DNA of 23,427 nt from positions 1 to 23,427 of IMG/VR virus record IMGVR_UViG_3300044998_000191. The stretch is one strand, 5' to 3'. Shown piece by piece: positions 1 through 7,077 of the stretch (positions are counted from its first letter, which is position 1; every line of letters starts with the position of its first letter). The DNA comes from a virus. Position numbers and translations under genes: made by a program. The notes under the pieces were generated by a model. That model searched no databases and was not told the origin of the DNA. It saw only the letters and a program-made list of their open reading frames with translations.

Positions 1-2
1 AC

Positions 3-68
3 GCGGACTATCTGGTGTTGGCGCGCGAGCGAATCGGCGCGGCGGCACGAAACGGGGTGTTGTTTTGA
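3..68 (+). CDS. C-terminal end of a probable DNA methyltransferase (partial)
   Basis: The frame starting at base 3 is open from the window edge to a TGA at 66-68 and ends with residues reading [10 protein letters not shown] followed by a short basic tail. Amino-acid DNA methyltransferases of the N6-adenine/N4-cytosine type commonly end with a helix of this kind (RY..IA..RI), which packs behind the AdoMet site. The complete methyltransferase that follows has the matching segment [10 protein letters not shown] near its own end. Only about 21 residues are visible, so the family call rests on this resemblance and on context. The stop overlaps the TTG start of the next gene by 4 nt, indicating one operon and probable translational coupling. 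Confidence 0.5.
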   Translation, partial: ADYLVLARERIGAAARNGVLF

Positions 69-1465
69 AACCGGTAATCATTGAAGCCTACAACGGCCGC
101 AAGGCCACGCTGTATTGCGGCGACTGCCGCGACGTGCTTCCTACCCTTCCGCCGGTTCATTCCGTGATTACAGACCCGCCCTATGGGCTTTCCTTCATGG
201 GCAAGGATTGGGACCGCGGCGTGCCGGGCGCGGACTTCTGGCGCGGCATAAACGCATTGCCCGGGGCGGTGCTGCTGGCGTTCGGCGGCACCCGGACTTT
301 TCACCGGCTGGCGGTGGCAATCGAAGACGCCGGTTGGGAGATCCGCGATTGCCTTTCGTGGCTGTACGGTTCGGGCTTCCCGAAAAGCCATGATATTTCA
401 AAGGCGATTGACCGGGCCGCCGATGCCACCCGGGAAGTGGTGGGCACCAAAATGGGCCAGCCGGGCTACACGCTTTCGCCTTGTGATAATGGCGTAAGCC
501 TTGGGGCCGGGCAAAGCACAAAGACGGCGGAACAGCGGGCGGCGGAAGTCCTGATAACCGCCCCGGCCACGGAAGCCGCCAAAGAATGGGCGGGCTATGG
601 TACCGCGTTGAAACCGGCTTGGGAACCGATCATTGCCGCCATGCGCCCGGTGCCGGGCACGTTCGCGGAAAACGCGCAAGCCCACGGCGTGGCAGGGTTG
701 AACATTGATGGTTGCCGGATTGCGCACAATGAAGAATGCAAGCCCATGGCGGCGCAAACTAACCGCGAAAGCATGACCGGCGGCGGCAAGGTACAACAGG
801 GCGGGCGGCACAGCGAAACCACAGAACTGAAGCCCGGTGGCCGCTGGCCCGCCAACGTCATTTTGGACCCGCTGGCGGCGGCGCTGTTGGACCAACAGGC
901 ACCAGAAGCGGGCGGCGGGCAAGCGCAACCGTTTACCGTGAAGAAGGAAAGTGGATCTGACAAGGCTGGAAACAGTGGCGCGTCCTATGGCGCGGAAAGC
1001 CGCCCGGCGGGAACCGTCATGGTTGCTTACACCGACACCGGCGGCGCTTCCCGGTTTTTCTACACCGCCAAGGCCAGCCGTTCAGAACGCGAAGAAGGCT
1101 TGGAAGAAAGGGCCCAAAGCGTGTTGGCATACGGTAACCAAGCGCAAGCCGAAGCCGCCCGGGGCAACCTTGACCACGGCGCGGACAACGCCAGCGGCAT
1201 GAACCGCGTAAAGATCCGCGCCAATAACCACCCGACCGTCAAGCCGGTGGACCTGATGCAATGGCTTTGCAGACTTACCCGGCCGCCCAAAGGCGGCGTG
1301 GTGCTTGACCCGTTCATGGGGTCTGGCACCACCGGCGTGGCCGCCCTGATGGAAGGCCGGGACTTCATCGGCGTGGAACTTGACCCGCACTACTTCGAAC
1401 TGGCGGCGGCACGGATAAAGCATTGGGCCGACAAAGCACCCTACCCACAGGCCAAGCTGTTTTGA
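65..1465 (+). CDS. DNA methyltransferase, N6-adenine/N4-cytosine type, beta-class order
   Basis: This 466-residue protein should transfer a methyl group from AdoMet to an exocyclic amino group in DNA. Catalytic motif IV is DPPY at residues 37-40. The AdoMet-binding motif FMGSG is at about 417-421, near the C-terminus, followed by GVELDP. Motif IV before motif I, with the recognition region between, is the beta-class arrangement. The central region (about 120-360) holds a segment of the kind found in phage methyltransferases ([13 protein letters not shown]) and carries the target-recognition part; the target site cannot be read from it. The start is TTG, overlapping the stop of the upstream probable methyltransferase. 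No restriction endonuclease is seen nearby, so a solitary phage enzyme that protects against host restriction or marks phage DNA is the likely role. Confidence 0.93.
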   Translation: MKPVIIEAYNGRKATLYCGDCRDVLPTLPPVHSVITDPPYGLSFMGKDWDRGVPGADFWRGINALPGAVLLAFGGTRTFHRLAVAIEDAGWEIRDCLSWLYGSGFPKSHDISKAIDRAADATREVVGTKMGQPGYTLSPCDNGVSLGAGQSTKTAEQRAAEVLITAPATEAAKEWAGYGTALKPAWEPIIAAMRPVPGTFAENAQAHGVAGLNIDGCRIAHNEECKPMAAQTNRESMTGGGKVQQGGRHSETTELKPGGRWPANVILDPLAAALLDQQAPEAGGGQAQPFTVKKESGSDKAGNSGASYGAESRPAGTVMVAYTDTGGASRFFYTAKASRSEREEGLEERAQSVLAYGNQAQAEAARGNLDHGADNASGMNRVKIRANNHPTVKPVDLMQWLCRLTRPPKGGVVLDPFMGSGTTGVAALMEGRDFIGVELDPHYFELAAARIKHWADKAPYPQAKLF

Positions 1466-1469
1466 CCCA

Positions 1470-1522
1470 TTCCAAACCGCCCGGGTTTTTATACTGGCAA
1501 GCCGACAAAGGTAAGGTAGACT
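1470..1522 (+). promoter_or_regulatory. Promoter cassette copy 1 (upstream of recT)
   Basis: A sigma70-like pair CTGGCA (1494-1499) and TAGACT (1517-1522) is separated by exactly 17 nt. The spacer ends in AAGGTAAGG. A dyad AAACC-N5-GGTTT lies at 1474-1488, with its left arm starting 20 nt before the -35. The same arrangement recurs at 2650, 10553 and 19735, which is the main evidence that it is functional. The dyad followed by T residues could instead act as a weak terminator for the methyltransferase transcript. Confidence 0.75.
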
Positions 1523-1534
1523 GCTTACATGAAC

Positions 1535-1553
1535 GCGGGGCCGAACACCCCGC
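1535..1553 (+). promoter_or_regulatory. 5'-leader hairpin with CCGAACA loop
   Basis: GCGGGG (1535-1540) pairs perfectly with CCCCGC (1548-1553) around the 7-nt loop CCGAACA. It would lie within the first ten or so nucleotides of the transcript predicted from the promoter at 1494-1522. An AAAAGGAAACC ribosome-binding stretch follows before the ATG at 1576. Equivalent hairpins with other stem sequences sit in the same place at 2711, 10615 and 19792. Confidence 0.65.
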
Positions 1554-1575
1554 CCAAACCAAAAGGAAACCAGCC

Positions 1576-2373
1576 ATGACCGACCAAACACTATTCGCCC
1601 ACTGCCTTTCCCGCATCGGCGTGATTCTGGACGTGAAGGCCGCCGACCTGAAGGCGGCCGGGGCGACAAAGACGGCCGCCGCGGCTATGGCTTGGCTTTC
1701 GGACCCTGACCGCGCCTTTGACGTGGTGACCCGGTGCCGCCCGGAATCAGTGGTGCAGGCGATTTTCGATTTCGCGGCCATGGGCGTGGCCCCGGACCCG
1801 ATGGTGGAATGGGGATACTTCCGCCGCCGCGGCGACACAGCCCGGCCCGGGCTTGGCTACAAGGGCGTTATTTACCTGTTGACCAAAGATCCAGCCGTGC
1901 ATTCGGTGGACGTTCAGGCCATCTACGCGGGCGACACGGACGGCCACGGCGGGCCCGCTAAGGTTATCCTTGGCACCAGCCCGCGCATTGAACACGCGGT
2001 GAACCTTGAAGCGGCCCGGGGCGATACCGAAGCCGCCGCAATTGTGGGCGTTTACGGTGTGCTGCACTACCGCAACGGCGGCCCGCCCAAGATTGAATAC
2101 ATGACCCGGGCACAGGTGGAACAGGTGCGGGCGGAATCAGCCGACCCACAGGGCGACCCGTGGCGGCACTGGTGGGCCGGTATGGCCCGCAAAAGCGTGG
2201 TCCACCGCCTGCGCAAATATGTTCAGGTGGCCCCGGAACTGGCCCACGTTCTGGCCAGCGACGAAAGCGGGGAATATGCCCCGGCCGCGCCAGCCCCGGA
2301 ACCGGCGGCGGCAAAATCGAAACTAGATACACTGGAAGAAGCCGCCGACCTGTACGGCGCACCGAAAGGGTAA
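1576..2373 (+). CDS. recT: RecT-family single-strand annealing recombinase
   Basis: This 265-residue protein matches the RecT family, which coats single-stranded DNA and anneals it to complementary strands during phage recombination and repair. Visible hallmarks are the GYKGVIYLL segment near residue 95, a central stretch with VGVYGVLHYRNG, the EYMTRAQVEQVR segment, and the end-of-domain helix GMARKSVVHRLRKYVQVAP leading to LASDE. The tail (about 230-265) is Ala/Pro-rich. The ATG at 1576 is chosen because an AAAAGGAAACC ribosome-binding stretch precedes it and the region further upstream is the promoter/leader cassette; an open frame reaching to 1423 would run through that cassette. No obvious RecE or lambda-type exonuclease is adjacent; the coiled-coil protein at 3127 may be a partner. 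Confidence 0.92.
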   Translation: MTDQTLFAHCLSRIGVILDVKAADLKAAGATKTAAAAMAWLSDPDRAFDVVTRCRPESVVQAIFDFAAMGVAPDPMVEWGYFRRRGDTARPGLGYKGVIYLLTKDPAVHSVDVQAIYAGDTDGHGGPAKVILGTSPRIEHAVNLEAARGDTEAAAIVGVYGVLHYRNGGPPKIEYMTRAQVEQVRAESADPQGDPWRHWWAGMARKSVVHRLRKYVQVAPELAHVLASDESGEYAPAAPAPEPAAAKSKLDTLEEAADLYGAPKG

Positions 2374-2376
2374 GCC

Positions 2377-2577
2377 ATGAAGCCACCCACCATGCCACGC
2401 GCCCGGCAGGCACGCTTCCAACACCGCCAGCGGGTGAACATCACCCCGCGCGAACTGGCGCACCTGCGCAAAGCCGCCCGCCGGTCAAACGCCATGTATT
2501 GGCTGTTTGTGATCGGGCCGCTGCTGGTGTTTGCCGCCATGCTGGCGCTGGCCATGGCCCCGCTGTTTATGAAATAA
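2377..2577 (+). CDS. Small single-pass membrane protein
   Basis: This 66-residue product begins 3 nt after the recT stop, with AAAGGG a few bases upstream of its ATG. Residues 1-38 are strongly basic (many Arg/Lys) and residues about 40-65 are a hydrophobic segment (MYWLFVIGPLLVF onward) able to cross a membrane once. The basic amino-terminal part would be expected to stay in the cytoplasm. It is the last gene of the first promoter unit and is followed directly by two hairpins and a terminator. The family is not recognised. Small membrane proteins expressed early from phages may alter the host envelope or superinfection, but nothing here proves that. Confidence 0.75.
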   Translation: MKPPTMPRARQARFQHRQRVNITPRELAHLRKAARRSNAMYWLFVIGPLLVFAAMLALAMAPLFMK

Positions 2578-2640
2578 CCGCGGCTGTTCACCGCGGACGC
2601 GCCCGGGGTGGTTTATTTCCTTTCCCGCCCCGGGCTTTTT
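2578..2640 (+). terminator. Rho-independent terminator after the recT unit, with a preceding hairpin
   Basis: GCCCGGGG (2601-2608) pairs with CCCCGGGC (2628-2635) over 8 bp with a 19-nt loop, followed by five T residues (2636-2640). Just before it, starting right after the stop codon, CCGCGG (2578-2583) pairs with CCGCGG (2591-2596) around CTGTTCA. It separates the recT unit from the next promoter at 2674. Confidence 0.88.
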
Positions 2641-2649
2641 CATACCCCG

Positions 2650-2702
2650 TTCCAAACCGACCGGGTTTTTGTATTGGAAAGCCAACTAAGGTAAGGTACA
2701 CT
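2650..2702 (+). promoter_or_regulatory. Promoter cassette copy 2 (upstream of gene 2767)
   Basis: TTGGAA (2674-2679) and TACACT (2697-2702) are separated by 17 nt ending in AAGGTAAGG. The dyad AAACC-N5-GGTTT is at 2654-2668, again with its left arm 20 nt ahead of the -35. It follows a strong terminator directly, so it must supply transcription for the long replication operon. Confidence 0.8.
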
Positions 2703-2710
2703 GATGGCAT

Positions 2711-2731
2711 GGCCGGGTAGAACGCCGGGCC
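2711..2731 (+). promoter_or_regulatory. 5'-leader hairpin with GTAGAACG loop
   Basis: GGCCGG (2711-2716) pairs with CCGGGCC (2725-2731), with one bulged G, around the loop GTAGAACG. It starts at about the predicted transcription start, as in the other cassette copies. The loop keeps the shared GAAC; the stem sequence differs from the other copies. Confidence 0.5.
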
Positions 2732-2766
2732 GGAAGTGAACCAAGGGAAACCAAAGGGAGACAGTC

Positions 2767-3069
2767 ATGTATCTCACAATCGTCAGCCTGCACTGCGATA
2801 ACAACGAAAAGCGCAACATCCGGTTCGTGCAGCCTGTGACCAGCTACGACCAAGACGGCACGCCGAATGACAGCGCGATTCTGGACGCAGCAGAGGCTAT
2901 CGCACACGCCGCTCCGGCAGACGCATTTGACGCTTTCGGCCAGAAGGCGCGGAATTGGTTGACAAGCGCCGACTACGACAAGCACGACACGCTCAACGAG
3001 GCACTGGCCACAAGCGGCGGCAAACGCAATCGCGCCGAATCGTTCGAAACGCGCATGGTCGGCAGCTAG
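2767..3069 (+). CDS. Conserved-looking phage protein of unknown function
   Basis: This 100-residue protein starts at an ATG preceded by AAAGGGAGAC. The sequence is soluble, with an N-terminal beta-like stretch (MYLTIVSLHC) and a helical middle rich in Ala/Asp. No family is recognised. It is the first gene downstream of promoter cassette copy 2. Its codon use mixes GAG with GAA, slightly unlike its neighbours, which use GAA almost exclusively. Confidence 0.7.
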   Translation: MYLTIVSLHCDNNEKRNIRFVQPVTSYDQDGTPNDSAILDAAEAIAHAAPADAFDAFGQKARNWLTSADYDKHDTLNEALATSGGKRNRAESFETRMVGS

Positions 3070-3076
3070 GGCTGCC

Positions 3077-3090
3077 GCCTGAACACAGGC
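3077..3090 (+). promoter_or_regulatory. Intergenic hairpin with AACA loop ahead of gene 3127
   Basis: GCCTG (3077-3081) pairs with CAGGC (3086-3090) around AACA, and a second short hairpin GCCGG/CCGGC follows at about 3089-3101. The ribosome-binding stretch GAAAGGAC lies downstream, before the ATG at 3127. The CTGAACAC sequence also occurs in the leader hairpin at 19792. No promoter elements are visible here, so this would be an internal mRNA structure. Confidence 0.35.
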
Positions 3091-3126
3091 CGGGATCTTC
3101 CGGCACCACAACGAAAGGACACTACC

Positions 3127-4146
3127 ATGACTGAACAGACGCAGGACCGCACGGAAGCCATGCTGGCACCGTTCCACCCGCTCCGCGCGGAACTGGCCCG
3201 GCTGGTGGAAGAAAACGCGGCAAAGACTTTTGACCTGACCACCAGCACCGGTGAAAAGGCGTGCCGGTCCCATATCTACGCCCTGCGCTTGAAGAAGGGG
3301 GAAATTGACCGGGTGCGCAAGGCCACAAAGGAAGACGCTTTGCGTTTCGGCCGCCGGGTGGAAGAAGTGGCCAAGGAACTGACCGCCGCGGTTGACGGCA
3401 TGATTGCGGTGCATCAGGGCCCATTAGACGAACTGGAAGCCCGGGAAGCGGCGCGCAAGGCAGCCATTGAGGCCCGCCTTTTGGACCTGCAGGTGGACCC
3501 GCTGGAAGTGTTCGCGGACGCGGCCACGGTCAAGGCTGTTATTGACCGGGTGCGCGCGGTGTCGGTGGATGCCAGTTTCCAAGAATACCAGCAACAGGCA
3601 GCCACGTTGCAAGCCGCCACGCTGCACCAGCTTGGTGTCAAACACGCGGCCATGGTCAAGCATGAAGCCGAACAGGCCGAACTGAACCGCCTGCGCGCGG
3701 AAGCGGCCGCCCGTGAAGCGGCGGACCGCGCTGCCAAGGAAGCCGCCGACCGTGAGGCCCGGGAAGCACTGATCCGCAAGGACGCTGAAAACAAAGCACG
3801 CTTGGCCGCCGAACAGGCCGCCGCGCGCAAGGCAGCGGAAGAAAAGGCCAAGGCAGATGCGGCGTTGGTGGCTGAACGAGAAGCACGCCTGAAGGCCGAA
3901 AAGGCCGCCGCCGACGCCAAGCGCAAGGCCGCTGAAGCTGAAGCCAAGCGCATTGCCGATGAACAAGCCGCAAAGGCCGCGGAAGAAAAGCGGGCGGCCA
4001 ACGCCCGGCACCGGGCCAAGGTTTTGAAGACGGCCACCGAAGCCGCCATGGCGGCGGTTGACGATTACACCCACCCGGCCTTGGTGGCGGCCATTATGGA
4101 AGCCGCGGCCGCAGGCAAGATTCCGGGCGTGACGGTCAACTTCTAG
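3127..4146 (+). CDS. Long coiled-coil phage protein, recombination-module associated
   Basis: This 339-residue protein has a structured N-terminal part (about 1-110) containing TFDLTTSTGEKACRSHIYALR and a helix with KKGEIDRVRKATKEDALRFGRRV. A very long Ala/Glu/Lys/Arg coiled coil follows (about 170-305), then a short C-terminal domain ending KIPGVTVNF. Proteins with this N-terminal pattern and a coiled-coil body are commonly found beside recT genes in phage genomes, and a role with the annealing recombinase is the best guess; the biochemical function is not known to me. The start is the first ATG after an AACGAAAGGACACTACC ribosome-binding region. The coiled coil is low in complexity and could mislead similarity searches. 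Confidence 0.8.
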   Translation: MTEQTQDRTEAMLAPFHPLRAELARLVEENAAKTFDLTTSTGEKACRSHIYALRLKKGEIDRVRKATKEDALRFGRRVEEVAKELTAAVDGMIAVHQGPLDELEAREAARKAAIEARLLDLQVDPLEVFADAATVKAVIDRVRAVSVDASFQEYQQQAATLQAATLHQLGVKHAAMVKHEAEQAELNRLRAEAAAREAADRAAKEAADREAREALIRKDAENKARLAAEQAAARKAAEEKAKADAALVAEREARLKAEKAAADAKRKAAEAEAKRIADEQAAKAAEEKRAANARHRAKVLKTATEAAMAAVDDYTHPALVAAIMEAAAAGKIPGVTVNF

Positions 4147-4155
4147 GGGGCGGCC

Positions 4156-4668
4156 ATGCAGGGGTGGGTCCGCCTTTGGCGCGTCTGGACGGCGGCGGGG
4201 GTTTCCGCCGACGCCAAGGCGTGGCTGGTAATGACCCACCTTCTGCTGCACGCCCGGTGGTCGCGTACCTACAACGCCACCTTCGGCTATTGGCTGGAAC
4301 CGGGGCAAACAGACTTGACCACGCCCATGCTGGTGGGGCTTACACGGTTGACAGAAAAGGAAGTCCGCGGTGCTTTGAAGCGGCTGGAAGACCGTTATCA
4401 CACAATCAAGGTGGACACGGTGTGGGGCACCCCGACGGGCGGCGGCAAGGGCAGGGCGGTGCGCGTTATAACTTTTGAACGCTGGCACCTTTACCAAAAC
4501 CCGGCGGAAGCACAGGGCGGGCCACAGGGCACCACCCCGGGCACCAGACAGGGCGGCCAAAGGGCAGCCGAAGGGCAGCCAAAGGGCCGGTCTATAAGAC
4601 TGCAAGAAGGGCAAGAAACGTCAGTCCCGAATCCGGGCGAAGACGTGGACCCATTGAAGTTTGACTGA
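4156..4668 (+). CDS. Winged-helix phage replication-type protein
   Basis: This 170-residue protein begins 9 nt after the preceding stop. Residues about 1-115 follow the pattern of the winged-helix N-terminal domain of phage replisome-organiser proteins: a helix with AKAWLVMTHLLLHA, then YWLEPGQTDLTTPML, then LTEKEVRGALKRLEDRYHTIKV, then a beta wing ending VITFERWHLYQNP. In that family the domain binds origin DNA and helps load the replicative helicase. The remainder is Gly/Gln-rich and probably disordered, and the usual C-terminal helicase-interaction domain is not evident. It lies in the replication operon upstream of the DnaA-like gene. It could also be a transcription regulator with the same fold. 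Confidence 0.7.
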   Translation: MQGWVRLWRVWTAAGVSADAKAWLVMTHLLLHARWSRTYNATFGYWLEPGQTDLTTPMLVGLTRLTEKEVRGALKRLEDRYHTIKVDTVWGTPTGGGKGRAVRVITFERWHLYQNPAEAQGGPQGTTPGTRQGGQRAAEGQPKGRSIRLQEGQETSVPNPGEDVDPLKFD

Positions 4669-4682
4669 CCGACGGGTGAACC

Positions 4683-4913
4683 ATGAGTGGCGGACTCTTT
4701 GAGCCGAACGACGCCCCGGGCGAAATCAGCCCGGACTTGTACCCAACCGACTTTGACCCGGCGGCGGTGGAAGTGCCGCCAGTGCCGGACCACCTGCAGA
4801 CCCTTTACACGTTTGAACAGTGGCGGGCCATCTACATAGGCGACCTGCAGGCCGCCCACGAACGCAAGGAAGCCGCCGCGCGCCGGAAGGAAAGGGCCAG
4901 CCGTGGAACCTGA
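4683..4913 (+). CDS. Small acidic-to-basic phage protein, unknown
   Basis: This 76-residue protein starts at an ATG preceded by GGGTGA. The first half is acidic and Pro-rich, the middle has LQTLYTFEQWRAIYIGDLQAAHERKE, and the tail is strongly basic. No family is recognised. It overlaps the next gene by 11 nt. Confidence 0.6.
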   Translation: MSGGLFEPNDAPGEISPDLYPTDFDPAAVEVPPVPDHLQTLYTFEQWRAIYIGDLQAAHERKEAAARRKERASRGT

Positions 4914-5166
4914 ATTCACGTGGCACGCGGCCAAGCGGATTGTGGAACGTGGACTGGACGGCGCGGCGATTCTTGCAAAGGCCCGGGACGCCATGGCGGC
5001 GGGTATTGGGGCAACCAAGCCGGGCCAAGTGGAGTATGGCCGCCTGCGCCTAATCATTCACGAACACCGCATAATCACAGTGTTTACCCGGAGCACGGGC
5101 GGCGGGCCACGGCGGAATGAACGCGGCCGGGGCAAGCGGCAACGGAAAAGGCGTGGGACCGAATGA
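4903..5166 (+). CDS. DUF4258-like protein
   Basis: This 87-residue protein uses a GTG start inside the end of the previous gene. The core (about 4-65) has FTWHAAKRIVERGL near the N-terminus and LRLIIHEHRIITVF further on. This combination of a helix with His and Glu-Arg-Gly and a later beta hairpin resembles the DUF4258 family of small, toxin-like or RNase-fold proteins. The C-terminal 20 residues are almost all Arg, Gly and Lys and may bind nucleic acid. There is no obvious antitoxin partner next to it. The assignment is by pattern only. Confidence 0.6.
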   Translation: MEPEFTWHAAKRIVERGLDGAAILAKARDAMAAGIGATKPGQVEYGRLRLIIHEHRIITVFTRSTGGGPRRNERGRGKRQRKRRGTE

Positions 5167-5780
5167 ACCTTCCACCGGAATTGCGCGCCTTTGCCATCAC
5201 CGTGGCGTTGGTGCCACCCGACCAATGGGACGCCTTCGTGGTGGCGGCCGGGCGGCACGTTTCCGGCACGCCGGACAACGTGGCCCACGCGGTGAACGCC
5301 TTTGCCAATCAATGGACCCGCAAACAGCGGGCCCCCAACAGCCACGTGGCGGCGCTGCTGGCGTTGTTGGACCCGGCAAAGCGGGACCGGCTTACGGCGC
5401 AATCGTGGACCGTCAAAAAGTGGGTGCATGGCAACCGGGCGGCCATGATAAAGGCCGCGGCGCAGGAAGCCACCCGGCGGTGGCATGAACGCATCAACTC
5501 CGGGTGCAAAGAGTTTCTAGCCTTGCCCCAAGCCGAACAGGCGGCGGCGTTGGACGCGGCCGCCCGGGCGTTGCTGGATCTGGTGGACACCAAAGAAGGA
5601 TTGCTACTGCCAGCCACAACGGGGTGGCAAGTAGTGCAAGCCACCCGCGACGCCGCGCGCCGCCGGGTGCTGATTCCGTGCGGCGGTTTGTCCACCACGG
5701 ACTTGGGCGGCGCGCTGGTGATGGCGCACAAAACCGGAACACTGGAAACGCTGTTGACAGAATGGGCCGCCAGACTGTAA
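5163..5780 (+). CDS. Hypothetical phage protein
   Basis: This 205-residue protein starts with an ATG overlapping the previous stop (ATGA). It is mostly alpha-helical, with Ala-rich helices (FAITVALVPPDQWDAFVVAAG, and later AALDAAARALLDLVDTKEG) and a C-terminal segment with GGALVMAHKTGTLETLLTEWA. No catalytic motif or family is recognised. It sits between the DUF4258-like and VRR-NUC genes in the replication operon. Its stop codon is embedded in a TAAGGTAAGGTA sequence that provides the ribosome-binding site of the next gene and resembles part of the promoter spacer motif. Confidence 0.7.
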   Translation: MNLPPELRAFAITVALVPPDQWDAFVVAAGRHVSGTPDNVAHAVNAFANQWTRKQRAPNSHVAALLALLDPAKRDRLTAQSWTVKKWVHGNRAAMIKAAAQEATRRWHERINSGCKEFLALPQAEQAAALDAAARALLDLVDTKEGLLLPATTGWQVVQATRDAARRRVLIPCGGLSTTDLGGALVMAHKTGTLETLLTEWAARL

Positions 5781-5789
5781 GGTAAGGTA

Positions 5790-6356
5790 ATGCCGCGCAA
5801 CAAATACAACCGCACGGTGCAGGACGGGGCAAAAGAAAATGCCGTGTCTGGCCAGTGCGAACTGATTTTGTGTGCCAGTGACGTGGTGCAGCCCCAACAC
5901 GTGGCGACGTGGCCCAAGGCCATGCAGTGCCGGGTGCGGGGCTTCTACCTGAAAACGCAAATGAAGAAACGCAAGTCCGTGGATCTGGCGACGTTCAAGA
6001 AGACGCAAACGCAAAGCCGCGGCATCCCTGACCTGCTGGTGCGCCTGAACCATTGGCCCACGGCGGTGTGGCTTGGGGTGGAACTGAAGAACCGGCGGGG
6101 CACGGGCAACCCGACGCCGGAACAGCGGCTGCTGTTTGACGCGGGCGCGGTGCTGGTGCTGGATTCGGCGGACGCCCTGTGGGCAAGAATCATGGAACTG
6201 GACAAACAACTAAGGGGAATCAATGGGCAAGGAACGAATTCCGCTGTGGGCATCGGAAGTGAACAGCCGGGCAATCCGCGCGCTGAAGGACAAGGCGGTT
6301 CAGGTGGTGCTGTTGATCGGTCCGCCGGGCATCGGCAAAAGCCGGTTGATTCGTGA
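5790..6356 (+). CDS. VRR-NUC domain nuclease (probable Holliday-junction resolvase type)
   Basis: This protein carries the VRR-NUC form of the PD-(D/E)XK nuclease fold. The visible motif is GIPD with D81, then GVELK with E98 and K100, then Q112 in PTPEQRLLF, followed by GAVLVLDSADALW. These enzymes cut branched DNA such as four-way junctions; in phages they usually sit with replication and recombination genes, as here. The domain is complete by residue 132. The last 45 or so residues are Gly/Ser-rich and are encoded inside the next gene, a 134-nt overlap. A TAA in the neighbouring frame at 6211-6213, 10 nt before the next ATG, suggests that a one-base shift removed the natural stop. Confidence 0.83.
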   Translation: MPRNKYNRTVQDGAKENAVSGQCELILCASDVVQPQHVATWPKAMQCRVRGFYLKTQMKKRKSVDLATFKKTQTQSRGIPDLLVRLNHWPTAVWLGVELKNRRGTGNPTPEQRLLFDAGAVLVLDSADALWARIMELDKQLRGINGQGTNSAVGIGSEQPGNPRAEGQGGSGGAVDRSAGHRQKPVDS

Positions 6357-7077
6357 GTTTGCAAAGCCCGGCGATTTGGTTTTGGACCCATGCCCGGATG
6401 ATTACAGTCCGGCAGCTTTAGACGCGGTTCTACTGGAAGACCGCCGGGTATTTGCCACGGCGTTGACCAGCAACGAATTTCATTCCTTCCCGCCCAAGCT
6501 GCGGACCCGGCTTGTGGGCGGCGCGGTGGTTCAGCTTGAACCATGGCCCCTGCACGAACGCCAACGCTTTTTCCGTTCGATTTGCGCGGCGGCAGGTGAA
6601 GACTTGGTGGCGCAGGTGGCCGCGGCCATGGTGACACCGGCCGAACTGGTTGGCGCGGCCATTACGCTTTCCGCTGCCATACCCATGGGCGCGGTGGAAA
6701 CGGCCCGGGCGCTAAACGGGCTGGTGCCGAATTCACTTACCATCATGGGGCGGATTTTGCCGGACGCCATTATCCATGAAGTGTGCGAACGCTTCGGGGT
6801 CCGCGAAGCGGACCTGAAGGGGCCAAGCCGCACACGCGGTTACGCCTACCCGCGGCACGTGGCCATGTACCTGCACACCCTGTTGACCGGGCTTACACTG
6901 AATGAAATTGGTGCGCACTTTGGCAACCGCGACCACAGCACCGTGTTGCACGCCAAAGCCAACATAGCCGGGCGGATGTTGACGGACGCCCGGGTGCAAC
7001 AGGACGTGGAAGCCATCAAACTGCGCTTGGGGGCGCGAATGGGCAAACGTGAACTATGGGCAAGGGAACCAAAATAG
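6223..7077 (+). CDS. DnaA-like replication initiator: P-loop ATPase plus DnaA domain IV
   Basis: This 284-residue protein has a Walker A motif GPPGIGKS at residues 33-40. A sensor-1-like stretch (FATALTSN) is followed by LRTRLVGGAVVQLEPWPLHER, as in DnaA/Hda AAA+ modules. A clear DnaA DNA-binding domain occupies about 183-265, with YPRHVAMYLHTLLTGLTLNEIG, FGNRDHSTVLHA and the helix-turn-helix before it. In bacteria that signature contacts the DnaA box. DnaA domain I is absent and the Walker B region is poorly conserved, so ATP hydrolysis is uncertain. A strong ribosome-binding site (AAGGGG, 5 nt spacing) supports the start. In the replication operon it probably recognises the phage origin, or competes at or recruits the host initiation apparatus. 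Confidence 0.88.
   Translation: MGKERIPLWASEVNSRAIRALKDKAVQVVLLIGPPGIGKSRLIREFAKPGDLVLDPCPDDYSPAALDAVLLEDRRVFATALTSNEFHSFPPKLRTRLVGGAVVQLEPWPLHERQRFFRSICAAAGEDLVAQVAAAMVTPAELVGAAITLSAAIPMGAVETARALNGLVPNSLTIMGRILPDAIIHEVCERFGVREADLKGPSRTRGYAYPRHVAMYLHTLLTGLTLNEIGAHFGNRDHSTVLHAKANIAGRMLTDARVQQDVEAIKLRLGARMGKRELWAREPK

Noticed and set aside
8-391. Long minus-strand open frames opposite the methyltransferase and many other genes
   Set aside because: They are antisense shadows in GC-rich DNA: no ribosome-binding sites, implausible composition, and real motifs on the + strand.
1423-1575. Extended start for RecT at 1423
   Set aside because: The extra segment runs through the promoter cassette and leader hairpin; the ATG at 1576 has a proper ribosome-binding site.
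2578-2596. CCGCGG hairpin as a member of the GAAC-loop family on the minus strand
   Set aside because: The minus-strand loop (TGAACAG) is suggestive, but there is no minus-strand promoter or gene, and it is better explained as part of the transcript end.
4390-4410. TTATCACACA as a DnaA box
   Set aside because: It does not fit TTATNCACA once aligned and lies inside the winged-helix gene; no cluster of similar sites was seen.
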